From Maritimibacter dapengensis (lineage in GTDB: Bacteria > Pseudomonadota > Alphaproteobacteria > Rhodobacterales > Rhodobacteraceae), in the NCBI RefSeq assembly GCF_019218265.1, contig NZ_JAHUZE010000002.1, forward strand, positions 310,001 through 374,000: 64,000 bases of DNA. The letters are read 5' to 3'. This document shows positions 18,444 to 27,774 of this stretch, one piece after another. How positions within the stretch are numbered: position 1 is the first letter of the stretch; each line of letters starts with the position of its first letter. A program made the position numbers and the translations under genes. Below the pieces are notes generated by a model that worked only from the letters and a program-made list of their open reading frames with translations, was not told where the DNA came from and did not search any database.

Positions 18444-18857
18444 ATGACGAAAATGACACTGGGGGCCACCCCCTTTCTCCTCGGGTTCGAACAGCTCGAA
18501 CGCATGATCGAACAGGCCGCGAAAAGCGGCACTGAAGGCTATCCGCCGTTCAATATCGAACAGGTTTCCGAACGGGCCTACCGCATCACGCTCGCCGTGG
18601 CGGGGTTCTCCGAGGATGATCTGTCGATCACGATCGAGGACCGCAAACTCGTCGTGCGCGGGCGGCATTCCGACAAGGATGACGGACGCGTGTTCCTTCA
18701 TCGTGGCATCGCCGGTCGTCAGTTCATGAAGAGCTTTGTCCTGGCCGACGGCGTGGATGTGACGGGCGCACGCACCGAAAACGGTCTTTTGCACATCGAC
18801 CTCGAACGCGCTGCACCTGAACAGGTGGTGCAGACCATCCAGATCACGAAAGGGTAA
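18444..18857 (+). CDS. ibpA: Small heat-shock protein, Hsp20/IbpA family
   Basis: The protein binds unfolded proteins and passes them to DnaK/ClpB. The 137-residue product has an N-terminal arm (FLLGFEQLERMIEQ), an alpha-crystallin domain (about 33-125) and an end peptide. YPPFNIEQ and YRITLAVAGFSEDDL are the usual IbpA patterns. AAGGA precedes the ATG at 18444; an in-frame ATG at 18414 lacks a site. A sigma-32-type promoter lies upstream and a DUF1150 gene follows, a pairing seen throughout alphaproteobacteria. Confidence 0.92.
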   Translation: MTKMTLGATPFLLGFEQLERMIEQAAKSGTEGYPPFNIEQVSERAYRITLAVAGFSEDDLSITIEDRKLVVRGRHSDKDDGRVFLHRGIAGRQFMKSFVLADGVDVTGARTENGLLHIDLERAAPEQVVQTIQITKG

Positions 18858-18930
18858 ATGAACCCTTTTCCGTGCCGGGGCGTTGAGATCCAAGCCCCGC
18901 CTGTATCACTTGCTTGTAAAGGAGTGCCCG

Positions 18931-19158
18931 ATGGAAACGAACTACAACCCTTTTCCCGACAGCCACAACCGCATCGTCTATGTGCGTGAGGTTGCCGTGA
19001 ACGACCTCCCCGAAGAATTGCAGGAACAGGCCGGCGGTCGCGACACGATCTATGCCGTCCATTCCGAGGACGGTGAACGTCTGGCGCTTGTGGCCGATCG
19101 CAACATGGCGTTCGTGCTTGCCCGCCAGAACAGCTACGAGCCGGTTACGGTTCACTGA
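18931..19158 (+). CDS. DUF1150 family protein
   Basis: The 75-residue protein has the family core (IVYVREVAVNDLPEEL, then LALVADRNMAFVLARQN). AAAGGAG precedes the ATG. DUF1150 genes usually follow hsp20 in this order in alphaproteobacteria, so a role in stress response is likely, though unproven. Its 3' end overlaps the converging gene by 14 bases. Confidence 0.85.
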   Translation: METNYNPFPDSHNRIVYVREVAVNDLPEELQEQAGGRDTIYAVHSEDGERLALVADRNMAFVLARQNSYEPVTVH

Positions 19159-19783
19159 CCTTCGTCGCATCGGGCCAGAGCGCTGCGGCGGCCCGGTTGG
19201 CCGCATCCCGTTCAGGCGACAATTGCAGCGCACCCGGATCGGACAGGGGTCGCATCTTCCCCCGCGCATCGGGAACCGCGACGACCTCCGGCAGATGCCC
19301 GGCCATCCAGACGTCGTCGACGCTCCACGCAGCCTCTGGTGGCTCGGGGATGGTTCTGGCAAGGGCTGACGGAAACATCACCCCTGCGAAGCCCTGTGGC
19401 ACTGTCCGGCCTGGCCTCCCGATCCGCCCGGACTCCCAACTCGACGCTGCGAGCACCGCCTTGGGGTGATCGTCCCGTACACGCAGGAACGCGGCTGCCC
19501 AGTCGGGCGCATACAGCCAATCGTCATCGCAAATCAAAAGATCACCGCCGTATCGCGCGGCGGCCGGGCGAAGCTTTCCAATCGGGCCGGGGTCATCCTC
19601 CGGCTCGATCAGCGCAACGCCGAACGGCAGGGCAGGGAGCGCGCGGCTCTCGAACCGCCGATACCGCTTCGGGATCGTCAGGAACACCACGTCAGGCCGC
19701 ACGACCTGTCCCACAAGCGCCCCGAGCACCTGCGGCAATTGACCGAAGCGCGGCGGGATCGAGGTGAGCGAAATGGCGTACAT
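19145..19783 (-). CDS. Putative glycosyltransferase-like protein
   Basis: The 212-residue protein has a nucleotide-sugar-transferase-like layout: SLTSIPPRFGQLPQVL at the start, then LLICDDDWLYAPDW (acidic DDD like a metal-binding DXD) near residue 90, and WSVDDVWMAGHL later. This resembles small uncharacterised glycosyltransferases encoded near polysaccharide genes. No signal peptide is present. The start at 19783 is preferred over a TTG at 19819. The function is inferred from motifs only. Confidence 0.5.
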   Translation of the reverse strand: MYAISLTSIPPRFGQLPQVLGALVGQVVRPDVVFLTIPKRYRRFESRALPALPFGVALIEPEDDPGPIGKLRPAAARYGGDLLICDDDWLYAPDWAAAFLRVRDDHPKAVLAASSWESGRIGRPGRTVPQGFAGVMFPSALARTIPEPPEAAWSVDDVWMAGHLPEVVAVPDARGKMRPLSDPGALQLSPERDAANRAAAALWPDATKVSEP

Positions 19784-19923
19784 GCCCGAGATCAAACGAC
19801 AACGACCCTCATTGAGCAAGCAGGCAATCCACCGAACAGACGGACGAGACAGAACCGTCCGCGCCCTTTTTTCTTTTGCCGAAGACGAGTCTCAGGCTAC
19901 GGTTTTATTCGGGGGATATTGGT

Positions 19924-21261
19924 TTGAAAATTTTTGTATGGATTTCGCTGGCATGCGCCGCGTTTGCAACCTTCGCCATCGTGGTAAATCTGAACCGGGA
20001 TTGGACCGCCGAATGTGCAAAGCTCGCCGCACATCGGCTTGGCGATGACCCGCCGGTTGCATTCGAGGATATCGAGCCGACTGCGGCAATCGCGACCTGC
20101 CGGAAGGCCGTCGAGCAGGATCCGACGCCGGTCAACAAGACGCGGCTCGCCCGCGCATTCGTGGCCAAGGCGAGCCAGCAGAATACGGCGCTCGACCCTG
20201 AGGCGGCGGGGCTTCTCCGGGCCGGTCTGGATGCCAGGTACCTCCCCGTATTCGGCATTTACGGGCACCTGAGTGAAAAGGGCATTGGCGTCGAAAAGGA
20301 CATTCCCAAAGCGCTCAAGTTCTACGACTACATCTATGCGCAGTCGAAAGACCTGGACATTGGCTACTACGCTGGCTGGCTGCGTGTGACGAACAATCTC
20401 GAAGTCCCGAAAGGTCTCGCGCAGCTCGAAACCGCTGCGGCGGGCGGACTCGTCTATGCGTATGACACGCTCGGGTGGTATTTCGAGACGCGGAATGGAG
20501 CCAAGGCCGTGTCATACTACCGCAAGGGCGCATCGGCGGGGGAGACGGGGTATCTCATGAAGGCCGCGAATGTCCCGGGACTTACACCGACGCAGAAGGT
20601 CGCGATCTATGACGAAGCGGTGAAGCTGGGGGTCACCGACGCGTTCACACCCTACCTTAATTACCTCGTCGATCTGAACGCGGGAACCCGGACCCAGGAC
20701 CAGAGGATCGCACGTGTCGCGCAGTCCGGGGTGGGGAAGAACCATCCGTATTCCCATTACCTGCTGGGTTGGGCGACCTGGTATGGGCGCGGCGTCGAAC
20801 AGGACGCGATAGAAGGCATCCGCTTGCTCGAGCGGGGCGTTGAACTCGGTAGCAAGAACGCCGAGGATTTCTACAACAAGCACGTCCTACGCTACGTCCG
20901 TCAATTGGAGGCCATGCCGAAAAGCGACCCCTCGCGTTGCGTCAAGAAGACGATAAGCCAGTATGACAACGTGAATTTCGATTTTCACAATCGCTGTGAC
21001 ACGTCGCTCAATACGGTGAGTTGTTCCAACAAGCTCGGGTTGGAGATCATCACCTTCTTCACCCAGAAGGATAACACGAGCTGCACCTATGCAACCGCGC
21101 GGCCAGGCGCACGGATCGACAGTTTCTACGGTGCACGTGACACGAGTTCACTGGGGCGCAAGCTCATTTCGGACACGAAACTCAACATCTGGGCCTGCCA
21201 TGTGCCGTTGACCCCCGTCGCGCGGAACGGAAAATGGTATTGCGAGTTCAGGCCGGGCTGA
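19924..21261 (+). CDS. Membrane-anchored Sel1/TPR-repeat protein with Cys-containing C-terminus
   Basis: The start is taken as TTG at 19924, seven bases after GGGGGA. This gives 445 residues with one N-terminal membrane segment (FVWISLACAAFATFAIVV). The middle (about 100-330) has Sel1-like repeats with the usual spacing, e.g. GHLSEKGIGVEKDIPKALKFY and LGWATWYGRGVEQDAIEGIRLLERG. The last 110 residues are different, with six or more cysteines, and probably form a disulfide-bonded extracytoplasmic domain. I recognise no family for that domain. Sel1 proteins often act as scaffolds in envelope or signalling complexes. Confidence 0.65.
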   Translation: MKIFVWISLACAAFATFAIVVNLNRDWTAECAKLAAHRLGDDPPVAFEDIEPTAAIATCRKAVEQDPTPVNKTRLARAFVAKASQQNTALDPEAAGLLRAGLDARYLPVFGIYGHLSEKGIGVEKDIPKALKFYDYIYAQSKDLDIGYYAGWLRVTNNLEVPKGLAQLETAAAGGLVYAYDTLGWYFETRNGAKAVSYYRKGASAGETGYLMKAANVPGLTPTQKVAIYDEAVKLGVTDAFTPYLNYLVDLNAGTRTQDQRIARVAQSGVGKNHPYSHYLLGWATWYGRGVEQDAIEGIRLLERGVELGSKNAEDFYNKHVLRYVRQLEAMPKSDPSRCVKKTISQYDNVNFDFHNRCDTSLNTVSCSNKLGLEIITFFTQKDNTSCTYATARPGARIDSFYGARDTSSLGRKLISDTKLNIWACHVPLTPVARNGKWYCEFRPG

Positions 21262-21495
21262 CGCCCTCGGCCCCGCCGTGTCAAAGCGCCCGAACTTTCC
21301 GTTGCCGCCCGTCACGGAGCGGAGGTTCGCCCTTTCCGGTGCTTGAAAAAGGGCCGTGATATTATCGATCACATAATTGTTTTGTGAATATTGCCAGATA
21401 CTTACAGCAATCAAGCGATGGGCGCTCGACCGGATGAAGAACCGTTCCCGATTTGTGGCCGTAGTCAGCACATCTCACAGACAAGGGAGAGAGAT

Positions 21496-21993
21496 ATGTT
21501 CAGACGCACATTTATCGGCGCACTTGGTGGTATCACCCTCGCCATCGCATCCGGCACCGCTGCAAGCGCAGAGGGCCAAAAGATGGATATCGTTGACACC
21601 GCCGTCGGTGCAGGGTCGTTCTCGACTTTGGTCGCCGCGGTTCAGGCCGCCGGATTGGTTCACACGCTAAAGGGCGACGGTCCGTTCACCGTTTTCGCAC
21701 CGACCGACGAAGCCTTCGCAGCGCTGCCTGCGGGGACGGTCGAGAGCCTGCTGAAACCGGAAAACAAAGGCCAACTGGTTGATATCCTGACCTATCACGT
21801 CGTTCCGGCGAAGGTCATGGCGAGCGATATCGCCGGCAAGAAAGCGGCGGTTCTGACAGTTCAGGGCGACCGCCTGAGCGTGAACGCGATGAACGGTGTC
21901 CGTGTCGACGGTGCCAAGGTCGTGTCAGCAGACATCGAGGCCAGCAATGGCGTAATCCACGTGATCGACAAGGTCCTGATGCCCGGCGGCTGA
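21496..21993 (+). CDS. Secreted fasciclin-domain protein
   Basis: The 165-residue protein has a signal peptide ending at ASA-EG (about residue 25) and one complete fasciclin (FAS1) domain: [61 protein letters not shown]. Such proteins mediate adhesion or cell-surface binding in bacteria. AAGGGAGAG stands before the ATG at 21496. Confidence 0.93.
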   Translation: MFRRTFIGALGGITLAIASGTAASAEGQKMDIVDTAVGAGSFSTLVAAVQAAGLVHTLKGDGPFTVFAPTDEAFAALPAGTVESLLKPENKGQLVDILTYHVVPAKVMASDIAGKKAAVLTVQGDRLSVNAMNGVRVDGAKVVSADIEASNGVIHVIDKVLMPGG

Positions 21994-22085
21994 CGTCCGG
22001 CTGGGTGACATGGATCGAAACGAAGTCATGCGTTCGGGCCGGAGGTCTCCTCTGGCCCGACCTGCAAGACCGGCGCCGCTCGGCC

Positions 22086-23126
22086 CTATGCGGCCGCAAA
22101 ACCGGGACGCGTTCGATTGACCAATGCGACGAGCGACAGCATCACAGGCACTTCCACCAGAACGCCGACCACCGTCGCGAGCGCCGCGCCGGAGTGCAGG
22201 CCGAAAAGACTGATGGCAACGGCGACGGCCAGTTCGAAGAAGTTCGACGTGCCGATCAGCGCGCAGGGTGCCGCAATCCTGTGTGGCACCCGCAGGAGAT
22301 ATGCCGCGCCATAAGCAATCGCGAAGATCCCGTAACTCTGGATCAGGATCGGCACGGCGATCAGGGCGATGACGAAGGGCTTCGCCAGTATGACCTCACC
22401 TTGAAGCCCGAACAATATCGCAACGGTTACGATCAACCCGACCGCGGACCATGGCTTCACCTTGCTTTCAAAGGCCTCGATCCGGTCTTCGTGGCCCAGA
22501 AGACGCCGCGTCAGGAGACCGGCAATGAGCGGCAGCAACACATATAGCAACGTGGCGAGCACGAGTGTTTCCCAAGGCACGGTGATCTCGGTCACGCCAA
22601 GAAGAAATGCGACGATCGGGGCGAAAGCCACGACCATGATGAGATCGTTCACCGAGACCTGTAGGAGCGTATAGGTCGGGTCCCCCCGCGTGAGTTGCGA
22701 CCAGACGAAAACCATCGCCGTGCAGGGGGCGGCACCCAGCAGGATGAGGCCCGCGATGTATTGCGACGCGTCTTCCGGCGCGATCCAGGGGGCGAACACC
22801 AGTTCGAAGAAAAAGACGGCGAGCGCGGCCATGGTGAAGGGTTTGATGAGCCAATTCACCACCAGAGTCACGAGCAGCCCTTTCGGCTGACGCGCGATGC
22901 CGCCGACGGCACCGAAATCGACCCCGACCATCATGGGATAGACCATCGCCCAGATCAGCACTGCGACGACGAGGTTGATCGACGCGACCTCGGCCCCTGC
23001 GATGGCCGTCATCAATCCGGGTGCGAATACCCCGACAGCGATCCCGACCGCCATGGCGAGGGCGACCCAGACAGAAAGATAGCGTTCGAAGCGGCCCATG
23101 GGGGCGGGGGCTGTCGTGTCGGTCAT
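22086..23126 (-). CDS. arsB: Arsenite efflux transporter, ACR3 family
   Basis: ACR3 proteins export arsenite from the cell with the proton gradient. The 346-residue protein has about ten hydrophobic helices and the family landmarks [17 protein letters not shown] (with the conserved Cys) and [16 protein letters not shown]. It starts within the last codon of arsR (ATGA overlap) and is thus under the same control. No arsenate reductase gene is present here. Confidence 0.93.
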   Translation of the reverse strand: MTDTTAPAPMGRFERYLSVWVALAMAVGIAVGVFAPGLMTAIAGAEVASINLVVAVLIWAMVYPMMVGVDFGAVGGIARQPKGLLVTLVVNWLIKPFTMAALAVFFFELVFAPWIAPEDASQYIAGLILLGAAPCTAMVFVWSQLTRGDPTYTLLQVSVNDLIMVVAFAPIVAFLLGVTEITVPWETLVLATLLYVLLPLIAGLLTRRLLGHEDRIEAFESKVKPWSAVGLIVTVAILFGLQGEVILAKPFVIALIAVPILIQSYGIFAIAYGAAYLLRVPHRIAAPCALIGTSNFFELAVAVAISLFGLHSGAALATVVGVLVEVPVMLSLVALVNRTRPGFAAA

Positions 23127-23458
23127 GTGGTCTTTTCGGTTCCTTGGGCGGCGAGGGGGGCGCAAAGCTCAGGTCGACCGCCGCAACAATCTTCTGTCAG
23201 GTAGCCGAGCAACGCGCGCATCTCCTCCGCCATTACGAAATATCGGATGCCGCGCCCCTCGCGCCGGGCATGGATCAAGCCGGCATGGCTCAATATTTTG
23301 AGGTTGTTGGACAAGGTCGTCGGGTTGATCGACAAAGCCCGCGCCATTTCCCCGGCCAGCAAGCCGTCATCGCCCGCTTGCGCGAGCGCACGAAAGGTGT
23401 CGAGCCGAACGTCATGCGCAAGCGCGGACAAGGCGAGGATGGCAGAAGTCTTTTCCAT
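23123..23458 (-). CDS. arsR: ArsR-family arsenic-responsive repressor
   Basis: The 111-residue winged-helix protein (helix-turn-helix around [22 protein letters not shown]) should repress its own operon until arsenite binds. The C-terminal [10 protein letters not shown] supplies the cysteines of a type 2 As(III) site, as in some ArsRs of alphaproteobacteria. An operator-like palindrome begins at the start codon. The ACR3 pump gene follows directly. Confidence 0.92.
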   Translation of the reverse strand: MEKTSAILALSALAHDVRLDTFRALAQAGDDGLLAGEMARALSINPTTLSNNLKILSHAGLIHARREGRGIRYFVMAEEMRALLGYLTEDCCGGRPELCAPLAAQGTEKTT

Positions 23459-23480
23459 ATTTCATGAATAGATGAAGTAT
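23457..23480. promoter_or_regulatory. Probable ArsR operator
   Basis: ATATTTCAT-GAATAG-ATGAAGTAT contains the inverted arms TTCAT (23461-23465) and ATGAA (23472-23476). It overlaps the arsR start and lies in the spacer to the divergent rhodanese gene (23610), so one bound repressor could control both. Confidence 0.5.
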
Positions 23481-23609
23481 AGGATTCTGCAATGAGAAAG
23501 TCCGAACGCGCATCCGGGCGATGGTCCGTCACGGTGGTGAATGAATTCCCACAATCGAATGTTGTTATGTAAAACTGAGGCGACAGGAATCATCAAGAGG
23601 TATCGAAGC

Positions 23610-24209
23610 ATGGCCCGTGCACTGACATCCGCAATTCTGGTAACGGCGAGCCTTACTGCCAACGTGGCATTCGCCGACCCGGTGGGCATCACGCCCGACA
23701 TGATGAGCGTCACGGTCGAAGCTCCGAACGGACCCGTCGAGATCATGCGCGAACAAGACAACGAGGCCGTCATCACTGGCGATTTTGCCCGCATTGCACG
23801 TCCCTGTCCGAATTTCTGCATCCAACCGATGGTCCCCGCTCCGGGTGTAACCCCGATCGGTGAAATCGAACTGTTCGAATTTCTGCAAGACCCCGACATC
23901 GTAGTGATCGACGGGCGCGTTCAACCGGATTTCGACACCGGCGCAATCCCAGGCGCAGTCAACGTCCCTTACACCCAAGCCGCCGACCGACTCGGTGAAC
24001 TCGGATGCGAACCGGATTTCGAAGGTTGGATCTGCGACGGCGAGGACGTGAAATCCGTCGCGCTCTACTGCAACGGCCCGTGGTGCGGCCAATCTCCCAC
24101 CGCCGCCCGCCGCATGATCGAAGCAGGTTTCCCGGCCGAGAAAATATTCTACTACCGCGGTGGAATGCAGATGTGGCGGATGCTGGGATTGACCGTGAAA
24201 AACGAGTAG
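23610..24209 (+). CDS. Periplasmic rhodanese-domain protein
   Basis: The 199-residue protein has a signal peptide (cleavage after VAFA near residue 22), an intermediate region with the conserved-looking RPCPNFCIQPM, and a rhodanese domain from about residue 90 with the active-site loop YCNGPWCGQSPTAARRM. The loop Cys could carry a persulfide or receive sulfur; the second Cys in CNGPWC is unusual and could make a redox pair. It is divergent from arsR-ACR3 and shares that spacer. Its substrate is unknown. Confidence 0.8.
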   Translation: MARALTSAILVTASLTANVAFADPVGITPDMMSVTVEAPNGPVEIMREQDNEAVITGDFARIARPCPNFCIQPMVPAPGVTPIGEIELFEFLQDPDIVVIDGRVQPDFDTGAIPGAVNVPYTQAADRLGELGCEPDFEGWICDGEDVKSVALYCNGPWCGQSPTAARRMIEAGFPAEKIFYYRGGMQMWRMLGLTVKNE

Positions 24210-24313
24210 GCCCATCCTGCCGCAGTCGTGGTTATACCGATGGACCTTGCGACGCATCATCTGCGTTGAGTCTGGTAATCCAAAGACGAACGAGACCGCA
24301 AAGGACCGCTTCT

Positions 24314-24568
24314 ATGGAAGCTCGATTGATTGCAGCCTTGATCCTGACGCCCTTCGCGCTGGCCTTCATCTACGCCGGGGTGCACGAATACCTGCGTTAC
24401 AAATCCGAAGGCCGTGCCAGTTACGGGCTTGCGTATGATGAAGAGACCGGAACCACCCACGTCACCGGCATCGCAGAAGATGAAGACGCCTTCGACCCAG
24501 AAGAGTACGACCCGGACAATTTCAACGACCCGGACGCGCGACGGGACGAGGACGACGACAAGGCGTAA
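24314..24568 (+). CDS. Small anchored protein with acidic tail, unknown function
   Basis: The 84-residue protein has one N-terminal membrane helix (LIAALILTPFALAFIYAG), then a basic patch and a highly acidic C-terminal 35 residues rich in Asp and Glu. AAGGAC stands eight bases before the ATG. No family is recognised. Confidence 0.55.
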   Translation: MEARLIAALILTPFALAFIYAGVHEYLRYKSEGRASYGLAYDEETGTTHVTGIAEDEDAFDPEEYDPDNFNDPDARRDEDDDKA

Positions 24569-24680
24569 CGACCGCAAGATCGACCTCCTGACCACACGTC
24601 CGCGGGGTTCGGCGCTCGGCGGACGCCCATGATCGGAACCCACCTGCCTTTCCCGTGTTGAGTCCCGAAGGGAGTCTGAC

Positions 24681-25646
24681 ATGAGCCGAGGCCGTGACGC
24701 CAATCGACCGCGATCCATTCCAACCGCCGGGTATCTCGACGTGCTGTCGCGATGCTGGGCACGATTGGGGCCGCTGAAACTCGGCCTGATCGCGGCGGGC
24801 ATCGCGTTTTATGGCCTCCTCGCTCTCTTTCCCGCCATCACGGCTGCGGTCGCGCTCACTGGCATCGCGGTGGACCCCGGTTTGCTCGCCGACCGTTCCG
24901 AATGGCTCCTGTCAGCTGTGCCGGCTTCGGCCGCCGAGTTGATCTCCGCGCAAATCGCCGAGGTTGCCGGGGCAGAGGAGGGGGCGCTCACCCTTGCCGC
25001 CATCGTCTCGGTCCTGATCGCCCTGTGGTCTGCCTCCAACGGGACGGGCAGCATGGTTCAGGGTCTGACTTCGGTTTACGAAGAAGAAGAGACGCGGGGC
25101 TTCGTGAAGCTCAAGCTTCTGAACATCGCGCTCACCGTCGCCCTCATCCTCGGTCTTGCCGTGGCCGTTATCGTGGTGGCCGCAATCCCTGCGGGCCTCG
25201 AATGGGTGGGCGCGGGCGAGACGCTTCAGACATTGGCCAACTGGCTGCGCTGGCCGATCATGTTCGCACTCGGTCTGCTCGGCATCTCGGTGCTGTTCCG
25301 GTTCGGTCCGGACAGGCGCAATGCGCTCTGGCGCTGGGTCACGCCGGGGGCGGCGCTCGGCTGTGTGCTCTGGGTGCTCGCCACGCTCGGGTTCAGCTTC
25401 TACATCCAGAATTTCGGCAGCTACAACGAAACCTTCGGCACCTTGGCTGGCGTGATCGTCCTGCTGACATGGCTCTGGATTTCCGCGTTCGTCATCCTGC
25501 TGGGTGCCCTGTTCGACGCCGAACTCGAAGCCCAGACCCGGCGCGACAGCACCGTGGGCAAGGAGCGACCTGCCGGGCAGCGAGGGGCCTTCAAAGCCGA
25601 CAATATCGGCCGCGCGCGCGGTGAGGCGGAGGCCGAAAAAACCTGA
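24681..25646 (+). CDS. YihY/BrkB-family membrane protein
   Basis: The 321-residue protein has six hydrophobic helices between residues 45 and 280 and the family patterns AAGIAFYGLLALFPAI and FGTLAGVIVLLTWLWISAFVILLGALFDAEL. The family was once annotated as RNase BN but is a membrane protein of unknown transport function. A terminator hairpin follows at 25689-25721. Confidence 0.9.
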   Translation: MSRGRDANRPRSIPTAGYLDVLSRCWARLGPLKLGLIAAGIAFYGLLALFPAITAAVALTGIAVDPGLLADRSEWLLSAVPASAAELISAQIAEVAGAEEGALTLAAIVSVLIALWSASNGTGSMVQGLTSVYEEEETRGFVKLKLLNIALTVALILGLAVAVIVVAAIPAGLEWVGAGETLQTLANWLRWPIMFALGLLGISVLFRFGPDRRNALWRWVTPGAALGCVLWVLATLGFSFYIQNFGSYNETFGTLAGVIVLLTWLWISAFVILLGALFDAELEAQTRRDSTVGKERPAGQRGAFKADNIGRARGEAEAEKT

Positions 25647-25688
25647 GCGCACCGCGCCGCTCTTATCGCAGACAAGACCCCATAACGA

Positions 25689-25721
25689 AGAAGCCGGAGC
25701 GTATCGGCCCCGGCTTCTTTT
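25689..25721 (+). terminator. Intrinsic terminator after the yihY-type gene
   Basis: AGAAGCCGG ... CCGGCTTCT is a perfect 9-bp stem with a 12-base loop, ending in TTTT. It lies between two converging genes and can serve the yihY side directly; on the opposite strand the T-run is weak. Confidence 0.75.
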
Positions 25722-25742
25722 CCTGTCTCGGTGTACGTCGGC

Positions 25743-27464
25743 TCAGAGCGACCATTCACCGGAAATAAGCCCCATCGACTCGAGCTTCAGGATCACCTGA
25801 TGCGCGCAGTTGTCGACGTCGACATTCTCGGTCTCGACGGAAAGCTCCGGGTTCTGCGGAACGTCGTAAGGGTCCGAGATCCCGGTAAATTCCTTGATCT
25901 TGCCTTCGCGGGCGAGCTTGTAGAGCCCCTTGCGGTCGCGGCGTTCGCATTCCTCGATCGACGTGGCGACGTGGACTTCTACGAAAGCCCCGAATTGCTC
26001 GATGTCCTCACGCACGGCACGACGGGTCGTGGCATAGGGCGCGATCGGCGCGCAGATGGCGATACCGCCGTTCTTGGTGATCTCGCTCGCGACATAGCCG
26101 ATACGGCGGATGTTGAGGTCACGGTGCTCTTTCGAGAAGCCCAACTCGCTCGACAGGTTCTTCCGAACGATATCGCCGTCCAGCAGCGTCACGGGGCGCC
26201 CTCCCATCTCCATCAGCTTGACCATGAGCGCGTTGGCGATGGTCGATTTGCCGGAGCCGGAGAAGCCGGTGAAGAAGACGGTGAAGCCCTGCTTGGCGCG
26301 CGGCGGTTTCGTCTTGCGCAGTTCCTCGACCACCTCGGGAAACGAGAACCACTCGGGGATCTCGAGGCCTTCCGACAGACGGCGGCGAAGTTCGGTGCCT
26401 GAGATGTTGAGGATAGTGACGTCGTCCTTGTCCTCGATCTCGTCGTTCGGCTCGTATTGCGCACGTTCCTGCACATAGACCATGTGCTTGAAGTCGACCA
26501 TCTCGATGCCGATTTCTTCGGCGTGTTCGGCGAAGAGTTCCTGCGCATCGTATGGCCCGTAGAAATCCTCACCGGCCGAGTTCTTGCCGGGGCCTGCATG
26601 GTCGCGTCCGACGATGAGGTGCGTGCAGCCGTGGTTCTTGCGGATCAGGCCATGCCAGACGGCTTCGCGCGGGCCGGCCATCCGCATGGCGAGGTTGAGG
26701 AGCGACATCGTCGTGGTCGAGGCCGGATACTTGTCGAGCACCGCCTCATAGCAACGCACGCGCGTAAAGTGGTCCACGTCCCCTGGTTTGGTCAGCCCGA
26801 CGACAGGGTGGATGAGAAGGTTGGCCTGGGCCTCTTTCGCGGCACGGAAAGTCAGTTCCTGATGCGCGCGGTGAAGCGGGTTACGGGTCTGGAACGCCAC
26901 GATGCGACGCCAGCCCATCTTGCGGAAGAATGCGCGGAGCTCGTTCGGCGTGTCACGGCGGGCACGGAAATCGTAATGCACCGGCTGCTGGATGCCGGTG
27001 ACGGGACCGCCAAGATAGACCTTGCCGGCCTTGTTGTGCAGATAGTTCACCGCCGGGTGCGCGTCGTCATCCGCACCGAAGACCTTCTCGGCCTCTCTTG
27101 CCTTGTTCGGCACCCAGTTGTCGGTGACGGTCATGGTGGCGAGGATCACACCTTCCTGGTCGCGCAGCGCGATGTCCTGGCCGTCCTCCAGCCCCTCCGC
27201 AAATTCTTCGGAAACATCCAGCGTGATCGGCATCGGCCAAAGCGACCCGTCCGCAAGGCGCATGTTCTCGACCACGCCGTTGTAGTCGTCCTCCGACAGG
27301 AACCCTTTGAGCGGGTTGAACCCACCATTCATCAGGAGTTCGAGGTCACAGATCTGACGTGGTGTCAGGTCCCATGACACCAGGTCGGCCGCCTCCACCT
27401 TGAGCTTCTGGGCGCTCTCGTAAGAGACGTAGAGTTCTGTGATGGGTGCAAGATTTGGCAACAT
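25743..27464 (-). CDS. sat/cysC: Bifunctional sulfate adenylyltransferase/adenylylsulfate kinase
   Basis: The 573-residue fusion activates sulfate to APS and then phosphorylates it to PAPS. Residues 1 to about 390 are ATP sulfurylase, with the catalytic QTRNPLHRAH motif and GRDHAGPG. Residues from about 395 are APS kinase, with the P-loop GFSGSGKST and the DGDIVR motif. This arrangement is common in alphaproteobacteria. The 310-bp spacer to the divergent gene holds a long perfect palindrome at 27607-27640. PAPS may feed assimilation or sulfation of polymers. Confidence 0.95.
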   Translation of the reverse strand: MLPNLAPITELYVSYESAQKLKVEAADLVSWDLTPRQICDLELLMNGGFNPLKGFLSEDDYNGVVENMRLADGSLWPMPITLDVSEEFAEGLEDGQDIALRDQEGVILATMTVTDNWVPNKAREAEKVFGADDDAHPAVNYLHNKAGKVYLGGPVTGIQQPVHYDFRARRDTPNELRAFFRKMGWRRIVAFQTRNPLHRAHQELTFRAAKEAQANLLIHPVVGLTKPGDVDHFTRVRCYEAVLDKYPASTTTMSLLNLAMRMAGPREAVWHGLIRKNHGCTHLIVGRDHAGPGKNSAGEDFYGPYDAQELFAEHAEEIGIEMVDFKHMVYVQERAQYEPNDEIEDKDDVTILNISGTELRRRLSEGLEIPEWFSFPEVVEELRKTKPPRAKQGFTVFFTGFSGSGKSTIANALMVKLMEMGGRPVTLLDGDIVRKNLSSELGFSKEHRDLNIRRIGYVASEITKNGGIAICAPIAPYATTRRAVREDIEQFGAFVEVHVATSIEECERRDRKGLYKLAREGKIKEFTGISDPYDVPQNPELSVETENVDVDNCAHQVILKLESMGLISGEWSL

Positions 27465-27774
27465 GCGGAAAATGCCTTTGTTCAGCGTCTAATATCGGTC
27501 GTTTGGCCATGCGGCGTTCTGGGCGGCGTGTAACGCTTTCTCTCGGTGGAAGGCAAGCCACTCGTGCCTCCGTCGAACCCAAAGAAGGCGATTATGCTGC
27601 GGTGCGGCGACAATTCGGGCGCACGTTCCCGAATTGTCGCGTCGCACGCCTGTTCCGTTCGCGCGCAGGGCACAAAAACCGTATGTTTGTTTCTGGTTCG
27701 GCTGGCCGGCCCGGGCTGGACATGAGCGGTGCGTTGCGGGACGGTCGGGGCGGCACAATGACCGGGAGTTCTCA
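27465..27774. other. 310-bp divergent spacer with a long palindrome
   Basis: No gene is seen between the sat/cysC start and the DUF1963 start. Both promoters should lie here. The one striking element is the palindrome at 27607-27640, almost in the middle, listed separately. Confidence 0.6.
27607..27640. promoter_or_regulatory. 13-bp perfect inverted repeat, candidate operator or hairpin
   Basis: GCGACAATTCGGG, an 8-base spacer, CCCGAATTGTCGC. The arms match at all 13 positions. No T-run follows on either strand, so a terminator is unlikely. Its central place between two divergent genes suggests binding of a dimeric regulator or a structured leader. Confidence 0.5.
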
